From NCBI GenBank assembly GCA_964628385.1, contig CAZVOD010000124.1, forward strand, positions 1 through 9,294: a stretch of DNA of 9,294 nucleotides, read 5' to 3'. Positions 1 to 5,735 of this stretch are shown here, piece after piece. The position numbers and the translations under genes are program-made. This stretch comes from JANQPA01 sp964628385 (lineage in GTDB: Bacteria; Bacteroidota; Bacteroidia; Chitinophagales; Saprospiraceae). The notes beneath the pieces were generated by a model. That model ran no database searches, had not been told where the DNA came from, and saw only the letters and a list, made by a program, of their open reading frames with translations. How positions within the stretch are numbered: the stretch's first letter is position 1; every line of letters starts with the position of its first letter.

Positions 1-3
1 ATT

Positions 4-17
4 GGGGCAAAAGCCCC
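4..17. other. short GC hairpin at left edge
   Basis: GGGGC at 4-8 and GCCCC at 13-17 form a perfect 5-bp stem with an AAAA loop. No T-run follows directly on the plus strand; the next T-rich stretch is at about 34-43. The element may be the end of a terminator for a gene beyond the left edge, but the cut window makes this uncertain. Between it and the gene remnant at 69 I see no convincing promoter. Confidence 0.3.
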
Positions 18-68
18 CGTCAAAAATGATGAGTTATTTTTTTCTCATTCCTTAATTCAAAAAGTAGT

Positions 69-656
69 ATGAAAAATTTACTCCTGGCATTTCTACTACT
101 CATTAGCTGGAGTAGCATAGATGCCCAATCACAAGCTTATCAAAAGGCCATAAAAAAGGCCTGTAAGATAGCGGAAGCAGTACAGAAAGACAGTAAGATT
201 CCGGGAATAGCCGTAACGGTGATGGTCAAAGGTGAAATAGCCTGGTCTGAAGGATTTGGCTACGCTGACCTTGAGCAGATGTTTCCTGTAGATCCGGCTA
301 AAACTAAATTCAGGATTGGTAGTGTGTCCAAACCGGTTACGGCTGCTGCACTTGCCACGCTTTACAAGGCAAGAAAAACAAACCTTCTTTCCTCAAAGCA
401 GCCACTTTGGATATACGGGTACAACCACAGCAAACTTCTACCGGCAGGTCTACTCAATATGGTATTAGTTGGCGAAGTGGAGAAACAGACGGTCTGAAAA
501 AAATGGTTGGGTCACAGTGGCGGATCAGCAGGAGGAATAACACAATTGATTATTTATCAGGAGCAGGAAGTGGTGGTGGCTATGGTTACCAATCCCAGCG
601 ATATAGATTACGACAATGCGCAACATAAAATTGCGAAGTTATTTTTGCAAAATTAA
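69..656 (+). pseudogene. broken secreted serine hydrolase (beta-lactamase/LACTB family), internal deletion plus frameshift
   Basis: This is the remains of a penicillin-binding-protein-like serine hydrolase. The intact N-terminus (69 to about 365) gives a signal peptide (residues 1-20, ending DAQ), a GIAVTVMVKGE strand and the nucleophile motif SVSK (Ser85, Lys88) typical of the family. After ALATLYK the frame leaves the family pattern and stops at 495-497. A second stretch, in the +2 frame from about 370 to 500, reads like the domain's far C-terminal part (LKAATLDIRVQPQQT, then TQYGISW). A third, back in the first frame from 513 to 656, reads GHSGGSAGG, then QLIIYQEQEVVVAMVTNPSD, and ends at TAA 654-656; HSGG is the family's third active-site motif. 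The middle of the protein, with the Tyr-x-Asn motif, is missing (roughly 200 residues by comparison with a usual 350-400). The second shift lies at the seven-A run 497-503: six A's would restore KKWLGHSGG. No function is expected. The family assignment is firm; the exact junction is inferred. Confidence 0.85.
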
Positions 657-660
657 TGGT

Positions 661-710
661 AAAAAACAGAAAGGCCCTGATACTCTTACTATCAAGGCCT
701 TTCTACTTTT
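661..710. terminator. bidirectional intrinsic terminator
   Basis: A perfect 9-bp stem (AGAAAGGCC 668-676 with GGCCTTTCT 696-704) continues past one C/A mismatch into a 5-bp stem (678-682 with 690-694) and a 7-base loop. It is A-rich on the left and T-rich on the right, so it can end transcription both ways. It lies between the converging serine hydrolase remnant and the large minus-strand gene, 5 to 10 bases from the latter's stop codon. Confidence 0.85.
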
Positions 711-3700
711 CTATTGCTTTACAAACATACGAGACTGATTATTTTTAATATCTCTTACAAAGTAAGAACCTGCCGGCAGCGTGCTCATTTCAATACGATT
801 AGTATTTTGAGCCTGACCAACAACCTTACCTGTCACGGAAATTACCTGATAATCAGAAACTACATTGGTAAACAGCATATTTTTAACCGGATTAGGGAAG
901 ACTTCCAATGTATTTGCCTGTACATTAGGGTTGTCTATGTCGGTAACCATATTGGTAGAAAAAATCGTTACGGTACCGCTCACCTCATTTGCCGTTACGA
1001 TCAAAGGCATATCAACCGGACTATCTTGTGGCGTAATAAATAAGATATCTTCTACTCCCAGGTCACCGGCTGTTCCTGCTTCAGCATCACCGGAAAAATC
1101 GCGGTTATTGATGTAATTTACAAATCGAGGATTGCGTGGGTCATTGATATTATAAATCATAATTCCGCCAATTCTTTCCAAACCAATAAATGCATAAAGG
1201 TCTGGTCCTATCTGCCCCACTTCTACTGCCTCAGGTTCTGGGCCTTTATCATCGCTGCGTGCATCGAATGATCCATTTTCATCATTATTGCTGTTAAAGT
1301 AAGCTCCCTCTTCGAATTCAGCAGTAATGAGTTCGAAATCATTACCGGAGTCCCACACCAGATTACCAACAGCATCCCAAACGGAGAAAGAACGCGCACC
1401 GTAGGAAAAGATGCGATCATTCTCACCATCGCCATCCAGGTCTCCATTAGCGAGTGTAGTATTCAAACGTCCGAGTGCCGCTGCTTCCTGAAGGCTGGCA
1501 GCATCAGGAAACTGTGCCGGGTCAAGGGTAAGGTCTGCTACTCGTGCTTCCTCAGAGTAGCCATCATAATCTCTAGCATCTCCTTCATTGGCCGAAAGGA
1601 TAAAGACCTCTCCATTCACCTCGAATGTGGTGATGGCATCGGGCTGGTACATTCCCAAAGTAGGATAATTGGCAATATTAATGGCATCATCCCGGTTGGA
1701 AGCATCCAGAGCATTGTCTGTCCCAAAAGAGATAATTCCTAAAGAGCTTTCGTCCGTATATCCGGCACCTGCTATTCCAAAATCATTGTCATTAATGACA
1801 GCGATTGAGCCATCAGGCAACAAAGATAAGCCCTCTGGCTTATCTGATGGCAAGTAGCCTACAGAAGGTAGGTTTACGACCTTACGCTTGAATGCGGTGT
1901 TGATACCAGCCGCCGCCAGGTCATCAGCAGTCATCATTTCCAGTGTTTTATCTTTAGGCCCTGAAGAGCTTGTCTTTGCAGATAGCTCAGGGAAATCCGC
2001 CAGGATATTGGTAGCGTGTGTCAAATCGATTTCACACACATACTTCTTACCTGTAGTTTCTTCCGGCCTGCTGGAATCTCGCTCTAGCACCAAGAACTTG
2101 CCATTACCAATATATACGGCATCACCAATCTTATCAACTCTAGTGCCTATTCCGGCATCTCTGTTTCTTTCCAATAAATAAACGTACTCCGCCACCGGCG
2201 TACCATCAGTCGGATCAATGCCTAAAATTCTGATCACATCAGAATTGTTTCTTACAGTTGCTCTATCCGGATTTTCAATAGGCGACTGAATAAAGGCATA
2301 AATAATATCTGCATCTGTATCATGAGCAATAGCCTCAAAACCTCGGTTGGCCCGTCTATCCAGATAAACCCTCGGTAGTGTCTCCTGCCCAAACTGACCA
2401 GCCAAACTGAAGCCCAGGTCGTCAATAACAAGATCGCCAGTACCTTCAGGAACGTAGCGTTCAATCAATAACCCCGTAGGATCGAATTTATATAAAGAAG
2501 GGCGATACTCGTCACACATCCAAAAATTACCTTCGTTATCTCTTAAAATACCCTCAAAATCACCACCATAGCTATCAAAGGGCAATTCTCTATACCCAAT
2601 GCGTGCTATAGTATCTACGAAATCCGCATCCGTAAACATGGTAGTGGTATCATCATAAAACCTTGAGATACGCACCGGAATCTCATCAAATCCAAAAAAG
2701 ACATTGCCTCTGCCGGTAATAGGCCTAACGCCCTGTGCTTTATCCTGCGTCAGAAAAATCTGGTCCAGGAGTTCCGCTTCACCAGAGTTGATATTAATCT
2801 CAAACCTGGCAATCCTCGCCTGATAATCAGGTAGCTTAAAAGGACGTAGGTTGCCAGGGGCTGATTCTTCATTGTTTGGAATTATAAGATTACTCTGGGG
2901 AACCGCCGCCTCATTAGGCCCACGATCCGGAATTATATAAAAGATATAAGTACTATCCGTTGATTCATTTTCGTCAAACCACATTCCGGAGAATCCACTC
3001 AGAAATACGGTATCCTGTACCAGCGTGTCTAACACAGGCACTCCCAATGCTGGCAAATCCACTAACTCATTCAGCTTAAACTCCCTCAAAGAGGGTGTTC
3101 CGCTGTTGTGATCTTTGTAGCCTAATGGTAAAATATCCACAACAGTAGCCGAAGCAATATCTACCACTGCTAATGCATTATTTTCCTGCAAAGCCACTAA
3201 AGCTGTAGTATTGTCTGGTGTAACAGTGATGTATTCGGGCTCCAGGTCTTGAGATACACTGGCATCAGGGCCAAAAATTCGAATTCCCCGGTTTATTAAA
3301 GAAGCTCTTTTGTCATCAAAAGCTGTAAAATCAGCAGTTGAAACTGTCGCAGCAGCAACTCCGCCCGCCAGGTCAATGATCGAGATGGTACCTTGAGGAT
3401 CAATGGTGTAGTCATCATTTGGCTCACCTTCGTTAGCAACAATGAGCTTGGTGCCATCCGGTGTAAAAGCCACCATGTCAGGAAGCGCACCAACCGTTAC
3501 GGCAGCCTGAAATTCACCGTCAGCATTAAAGAAAACGACACTCCCGGCATCCGTAACCGGATCGGCCTCAACAGCCACCGCAAGAATACCATTAGAAAAA
3601 GCACAACTGTTTACTCCCGCTCCGTATGTTGAAATGTCAATATTAGTAACCAAAGTAAGATTCGTAGGATCGGAAATATCCAAAATACCAATTGTATTAG

Positions 3701-3881
3701 CGTCCGCATTAGTGAAAAACAGCCTGGAGGTGGCTCTGTCGTAACTTACAATCTCTGCTGCACCTTCATCGAATATGCCCGTCTCAAAGGTCGACTGAGG
3801 CATCAATTCCAGATCTTGCGCTTGTACATGACAAACAGCAAATACGGCTAGCATGCAAAAACAACGTAAAAGAAGCTTCAT
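711..3881 (-). CDS. secreted choice-of-anchor I beta-propeller with nested phytase-like (esterase-like) domain and T9SS sorting tail
   Basis: This 1056-residue protein is probably exported by type IX secretion. Residues 1-21 are a signal peptide (MKLLLRC start, cleavage likely after VQA). Residues about 25-262 and 720-978 match the two halves of the choice-of-anchor I propeller: NEGEPNDDYTIDPQG at 150-164, LEPEYI at 213-218, ANEGDARDYDGYSEE at 764-778, DLDGDGEND at 814-822 (likely Ca2+ ligands), RSDDKGPEPEAVEVG at 875-889 and GLERIGGIMIYN at 900-911. Between them, about 265-718 carries phytase-like/esterase-like motifs: SGFSGMWFDE, PDRGPNE (318-324), FEGI then CDEYRPSLYKFDPTG (456-470), RGFEAIAHD, IQSPIENP and KPEGLSLLPDG (681-691). 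Residues 991-1056 (LEVFPNPVKN, then SVTGKVV, LPAGSYFV) are a Por-type C-terminal sorting domain. The substrate is unknown; a phosphoesterase or surface-binding role is only inference. It appears to be monocistronic, with a terminator just past its stop. Confidence 0.88.
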   Translation of the reverse strand: MKLLLRCFCMLAVFAVCHVQAQDLELMPQSTFETGIFDEGAAEIVSYDRATSRLFFTNADANTIGILDISDPTNLTLVTNIDISTYGAGVNSCAFSNGILAVAVEADPVTDAGSVVFFNADGEFQAAVTVGALPDMVAFTPDGTKLIVANEGEPNDDYTIDPQGTISIIDLAGGVAAATVSTADFTAFDDKRASLINRGIRIFGPDASVSQDLEPEYITVTPDNTTALVALQENNALAVVDIASATVVDILPLGYKDHNSGTPSLREFKLNELVDLPALGVPVLDTLVQDTVFLSGFSGMWFDENESTDSTYIFYIIPDRGPNEAAVPQSNLIIPNNEESAPGNLRPFKLPDYQARIARFEININSGEAELLDQIFLTQDKAQGVRPITGRGNVFFGFDEIPVRISRFYDDTTTMFTDADFVDTIARIGYRELPFDSYGGDFEGILRDNEGNFWMCDEYRPSLYKFDPTGLLIERYVPEGTGDLVIDDLGFSLAGQFGQETLPRVYLDRRANRGFEAIAHDTDADIIYAFIQSPIENPDRATVRNNSDVIRILGIDPTDGTPVAEYVYLLERNRDAGIGTRVDKIGDAVYIGNGKFLVLERDSSRPEETTGKKYVCEIDLTHATNILADFPELSAKTSSSGPKDKTLEMMTADDLAAAGINTAFKRKVVNLPSVGYLPSDKPEGLSLLPDGSIAVINDNDFGIAGAGYTDESSLGIISFGTDNALDASNRDDAINIANYPTLGMYQPDAITTFEVNGEVFILSANEGDARDYDGYSEEARVADLTLDPAQFPDAASLQEAAALGRLNTTLANGDLDGDGENDRIFSYGARSFSVWDAVGNLVWDSGNDFELITAEFEEGAYFNSNNDENGSFDARSDDKGPEPEAVEVGQIGPDLYAFIGLERIGGIMIYNINDPRNPRFVNYINNRDFSGDAEAGTAGDLGVEDILFITPQDSPVDMPLIVTANEVSGTVTIFSTNMVTDIDNPNVQANTLEVFPNPVKNMLFTNVVSDYQVISVTGKVVGQAQNTNRIEMSTLPAGSYFVRDIKNNQSRMFVKQ

Positions 3882-3954
3882 AATAATTTTTTACTTAAGT
3901 TAATTGATTGATTTTTGAGTGTATGATTATGGAAAGGCTTTGCCTAAATGTGTA

Positions 3955-3962
3955 CAAATGTA
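3955..3962 (-). promoter_or_regulatory. candidate -7 element for the large secreted protein gene
   Basis: The minus strand reads TACATTTG, a full match to the Bacteroidota -7 consensus TAnnTTTG, about 74 bases before the ATG at 3881. No clear TTG/TTTG -33 element lies at the usual 19-21 bp distance, so this is a partial promoter call. The rest of the 3882-4045 gap is AT-rich and shows nothing else convincing. Confidence 0.35.
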
Positions 3963-4045
3963 GCATTTTGTGTAGGTATCACTTTGTATATTGAAAAAAA
4001 TTATAAAACAAAAATAAATAGCAGCTCCCTAAATCAAGGCCCGAA

Positions 4046-4639
4046 CTACATTTCTTCCCGTGGCTTATCTCCATCAAAAAGATAGATCACGAGCATTTTA
4101 CCTGTCTGATCGGTATCATTGTGAGGGACATGTGGCTGCCTCCCGTCGTAAAAAAGGATATCCCCTTTTTCTAATTCTATGAATTCATCGTCTATCTGGT
4201 AGCGAATGTTCCCCTCTAGTACATATTTGAATTCGTAAGCATCGGTAGTCACTTTCTTACGCTGAGCGCCAGGATGCACTTCCAGCGTTACTGCCTCAAA
4301 TGAGAAAGCTTCAAACCCCTTTTCAAGAATTAACTTGTAATCAAAACCATAGGCATCTTCCTCTTTAGAAGTCTGTTCAAAAGCATTCGCCTTCTTGTGA
4401 ATGTATTTTCGGGGAGGTGAAAAATCCATGTTCTGGAAAAAGTCGCTGGGCTTCATTTCCAGCGATTCGATAAGAGAGAGTAAAACCGGAAGCGAAGGAA
4501 CAGTTCTTCCATTTTCTACTTTTGATAATAAACCCTTGCTAACTCCTGCTATTTCAGCTAATTCAGTGAGCTTAACTCTTTTTTCAAGCCGAATGGCCTT
4601 AATTCTTTTTCCTATTCCGGTTATCATGTAGTTGCTCAT
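4046..4639 (-). CDS. XRE-family helix-turn-helix regulator with C-terminal cupin domain
   Basis: This is a cytoplasmic DNA-binding regulator of 197 residues. Residues about 8-65 are an XRE/Cro-type HTH (IGKRIKAIRLEK, then LAEIAGVSKGLLSKVENGR; recognition helix about 34-43). Residues about 112-188 are a small cupin barrel that usually senses a ligand in this architecture. Cupin motif 1 keeps the E-x(6)-G part (Glu136, Gly143) but has Thr/Asp/Ala where the metal-binding His-x-His would be. Motif 2 reads GDILFYDGRQPHVPHN (159-174), with His170 and His173. Metal binding is therefore doubtful and an organic ligand more likely. The target genes cannot be read from the sequence; relatives control amino acid, polyamine or sulfur metabolism. 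The ATG at 4637-4639 is used; a second ATG at 4625-4627 would drop only four residues. A dyad repeat just upstream suggests autoregulation. Confidence 0.88.
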   Translation of the reverse strand: MSNYMITGIGKRIKAIRLEKRVKLTELAEIAGVSKGLLSKVENGRTVPSLPVLLSLIESLEMKPSDFFQNMDFSPPRKYIHKKANAFEQTSKEEDAYGFDYKLILEKGFEAFSFEAVTLEVHPGAQRKKVTTDAYEFKYVLEGNIRYQIDDEFIELEKGDILFYDGRQPHVPHNDTDQTGKMLVIYLFDGDKPREEM

Positions 4640-4653
4640 GGCACTAATTTTTA

Positions 4654-4661
4654 CAAAAGTA
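4654..4661 (-). promoter_or_regulatory. candidate -7 element for the XRE/cupin gene
   Basis: The minus strand reads TACTTTTG, a full match to TAnnTTTG, 15 bases before the ATG at 4639. The transcript leader would be very short (about 8-10 nt), which would suit the second ATG at 4627 at least as well. No good -33 TTG is seen about 20 bp further upstream; the inverted repeat 4672-4698 covers that region instead, as would fit a regulated promoter. Confidence 0.4.
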
Positions 4662-4669
4662 AAAAATTA

Positions 4670-4712
4670 TCTCTTCGAGCTAACCGCGTAATCGAAGATT
4701 ACTGTGAAGAGA
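4670..4712. promoter_or_regulatory. operator-like inverted repeat / nested hairpin upstream of the XRE gene
   Basis: TCTTCGA (4672-4678) and TCGAAGA (4692-4698) form a perfect dyad with half-site centres 20 bp apart, two helical turns, as expected for a dimeric repressor. The same bases offer an alternative RNA fold: TCTCTTC (4670-4676) with GAAGAGA (4706-4712), enclosing GTAATC-GAA-GATTAC (4688-4702). The site sits immediately upstream of the predicted -7 element of the regulator gene, so autoregulation is the simplest reading. It is inferred and not demonstrated. Confidence 0.4.
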
Positions 4713-4801
4713 ATTGTAAAACCGGAAGGAGCAATAACTGATAGACTGGCTTACGGGCGGATATTTACTGCCTGCAGAAGCCTTTGGACTAGGGTATAAA
4801 T

Positions 4802-4836
4802 AAAAAAAGGGAAATAGCTGTTATTCCCCTTTTTTT
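4802..4836. terminator. bidirectional intrinsic terminator without an obvious upstream gene
   Basis: AAAAAAAGGG (4802-4811) pairs with CCCTTTTTTT (4827-4836). The stem extends past one mismatch into AAT/ATT around the loop 4816-4821. It has a seven-A run on one side and a seven-T run on the other, so it can work in both directions. No gene ends here on the plus strand. It may stop minus-strand read-through from the membrane protein gene or end a short plus-strand RNA from about 4670-4800. Confidence 0.6.
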
Positions 4837-4867
4837 AACTTTATTTGACAATTTAGATAAAATTTAT

Positions 4868-4899
4868 TTTGCCGATAGAAAAAAGTTTCTTTACATTTG
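4868..4899 (+). promoter_or_regulatory. Bacteroidota-type promoter (TTTG-N20-TACATTTG)
   Basis: TTTG at 4868-4871 is followed after exactly 20 bases by TACATTTG at 4892-4899. This is a full match to the -33 TTTG / -7 TAnnTTTG pattern of the primary sigma factor in Bacteroidota, at normal spacing. Transcription would start near 4904-4907 and run rightward into the mini unit 4912-5010. It is the best complete promoter match in the window. Confidence 0.6.
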
Positions 4900-4951
4900 A
4901 TTAACAAAAATGTTGTCGTGCAATAATACACGACAACCTTACTAAATTAGT

Positions 4952-4984
4952 ATGAAAAAACTCTCATTGGTTCCTAATTATTAA
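4952..4984 (+). CDS. possible 10-residue micropeptide MKKLSLVPNY
   Basis: ATG 4952-4954 opens ten codons (MKKLSLVPNY) closed by TAA 4982-4984. The ORF lies entirely inside the predicted small transcript, about 47 nt from the predicted start site. The stop codon runs into the terminator stem, so the message would hold nothing else. There is no Shine-Dalgarno sequence, which is normal for this phylum. Ten codons can easily arise by chance; the case rests on the promoter and terminator around it. It is too short for a signal peptide or fold, and its role is unknown. Confidence 0.25.
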   Translation: MKKLSLVPNY

Positions 4985-5010
4985 AGAGCTGCTCCACAGT
5001 AGCTCTTTTT
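4983..5010. terminator. intrinsic terminator, shared by the mini unit and the membrane protein gene
   Basis: AAAGAGCTGCT (4983-4993) pairs with AGTAGCTCTTT (4998-5008), 11 bp with one G-T pair and a CCAC loop. A T6 tail (5006-5011) follows on the plus strand, a textbook terminator for a rightward transcript. On the minus strand it begins directly at the stop of the 5010-5519 gene and is followed by TTTAATAATT, so it can serve that gene too. Confidence 0.8.
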
Positions 5011-5519
5011 TAATATCTTCCTCCTAATCGTCTCAAACCTATTTGCATCAGGATAAGCAGCCCTATAAGAAAGATAACTACGTATGAAAAGTGCAGGTGT
5101 ACAAAACCTATAATCCTGAACCGATCTATCAACCACATCATCGCTATTATGCCGGTAATCAGTAACATGAGCCCTGACAACCGGTCAAAGCCAGGAATAT
5201 AATCCAGTACTACGTTTTTCCTGATTATACTCAGACTAACGATCATCGAAGCGACAGGTAGCACCTGCGTTAACAAATCGGTAGAAAGGATACTCTGCTT
5301 TTCAAATAAAAAGAGATAAACACTCAGGGTTAATGAAAAAATCCCGGGAATACTCACCAGATAAATCAGGAAAGCGTAAATGTAATTCCAGGGAGGATAA
5401 TGGCCCTGATCTTTATCGAGCCAACCAGCTACCAATACCAGGAGTGGAATACTAATGAAGTAGCCCAATACAAGAATGGGATGACCGGAAAGATATTCAA
5501 ATAATTGTAGTAAGGTCAT
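5010..5519 (-). CDS. hypothetical integral membrane protein, about five transmembrane segments
   Basis: I do not recognise the family. The 169-residue protein is strongly hydrophobic, with likely membrane segments at about 14-33 (ILVLGYFISIPLLVLVAGWL), 46-71, 82-98, 113-131 and 139-162. Loops include a polar stretch LDKDQGHYPPWNY (34-46) between the first two segments and a short basic C-terminus (LRRLGGRY), probably cytoplasmic. No catalytic motif or export tail is visible. The gene stands alone: 216 bp (to 5736) separate it from the E2 gene upstream, and the terminator 4983-5010 follows its stop. Start ATG 5517-5519 fits the first segment well. A palindrome GAGAT-T-ATCTC at 5555-5565 lies about 36 bp upstream and may be regulatory. 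Confidence 0.7.
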   Translation of the reverse strand: MTLLQLFEYLSGHPILVLGYFISIPLLVLVAGWLDKDQGHYPPWNYIYAFLIYLVSIPGIFSLTLSVYLFLFEKQSILSTDLLTQVLPVASMIVSLSIIRKNVVLDYIPGFDRLSGLMLLITGIIAMMWLIDRFRIIGFVHLHFSYVVIFLIGLLILMQIGLRRLGGRY

Positions 5520-5735
5520 TATCCAGCAAGGTAATAATTTACTTCGCTCAACAGGAGATTATCTCTTTCACTTATTTTCATAGACGCAATATGGAACAAA
5601 AAGGTTCTCCGATCAAGTGAACATTTTCATTTGTATACTAAAAGTGGTAGCTATTCGACTAGTGCAATCATAAACACTTTTTACACTGCTTTGGAGCCCG
5701 GGAAAAAGTATTTATGAATAGACTGATCATTCGCT
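5520..5735. other. intergenic gap between E2 and the membrane protein gene
   Basis: These 216 bases lack a convincing ORF, promoter match or strong terminator. I see an 11-bp palindrome (GAGAT-T-ATCTC, 5555-5565) and a weak hairpin around 5592-5609 (GGAAC/GGTTC with A5). Neither is enough for a firm call. Confidence 0.5.

Larger units (their letters stand above)
4640..5009. other. 370-bp intergenic region rich in dyads and signals
   Basis: No conventional protein gene is visible here. From left to right it holds: the XRE gene promoter element; a nested hairpin/operator (4670-4712); a foldable GC-richer stretch (about 4743-4785); a terminator (4802-4836); and a plus-strand mini transcription unit with promoter, hairpin, 10-codon ORF and terminator (4868-5010). 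Both flanking genes are on the minus strand, so the plus-strand signals are not explained by either neighbour. Confidence 0.7.
4904..5010 (+). ncRNA. candidate small transcript of about 105 nt (sRNA or micropeptide mRNA)
   Basis: A complete small transcription unit can be read directly. The promoter at 4868-4899 leads into a perfect 9-bp hairpin (GTTGTCGTG 4912-4920 with CACGACAAC 4929-4937, loop of 8). About 14 bases later comes a 10-codon ORF, and a terminator hairpin with a T6 tail overlaps its stop codon. No plus-strand gene follows, so this is not a leader or attenuator for a downstream operon. It resembles no RNA family I can name. The 5' hairpin could stabilise an RNA or, as DNA, act as an operator dyad just after the start site. 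Function is unknown. Confidence 0.45.

Noticed and set aside
407..628. Separate 73-codon ORF overlapping the serine hydrolase remnant
   Set aside because: Its first part is the displaced C-terminal region of the same hydrolase and its tail is out of frame; the family pattern continues in another frame to 656. It is a piece of the pseudogene and not a gene.
714..3632. Several plus- and minus-strand ORFs of 60-110 codons inside the large secreted protein gene
   Set aside because: They have no start context, no recognisable domain and odd composition, while the 1056-residue frame has strong family motifs throughout. They are shadows.
3841..3881. Lipoprotein signal in the large secreted protein (several cysteines in the signal peptide)
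   Set aside because: The residues before each Cys do not fit a lipobox, and the VQA-Q site with a C-terminal T9SS sorting tail explains export better.
4738..4800. Possible tRNA or riboswitch in the GC-richer stretch
   Set aside because: No acceptor stem, T-loop sequence or anticodon arm can be laid out, and no riboswitch core is recognised. Kept only as a foldable region.
5592..5609. GGAAC/GGTTC hairpin as terminator of the E2 gene
   Set aside because: The stem is only about five pairs with a bulge, and it is about 130 bases past the E2 stop codon with no clean T-run.
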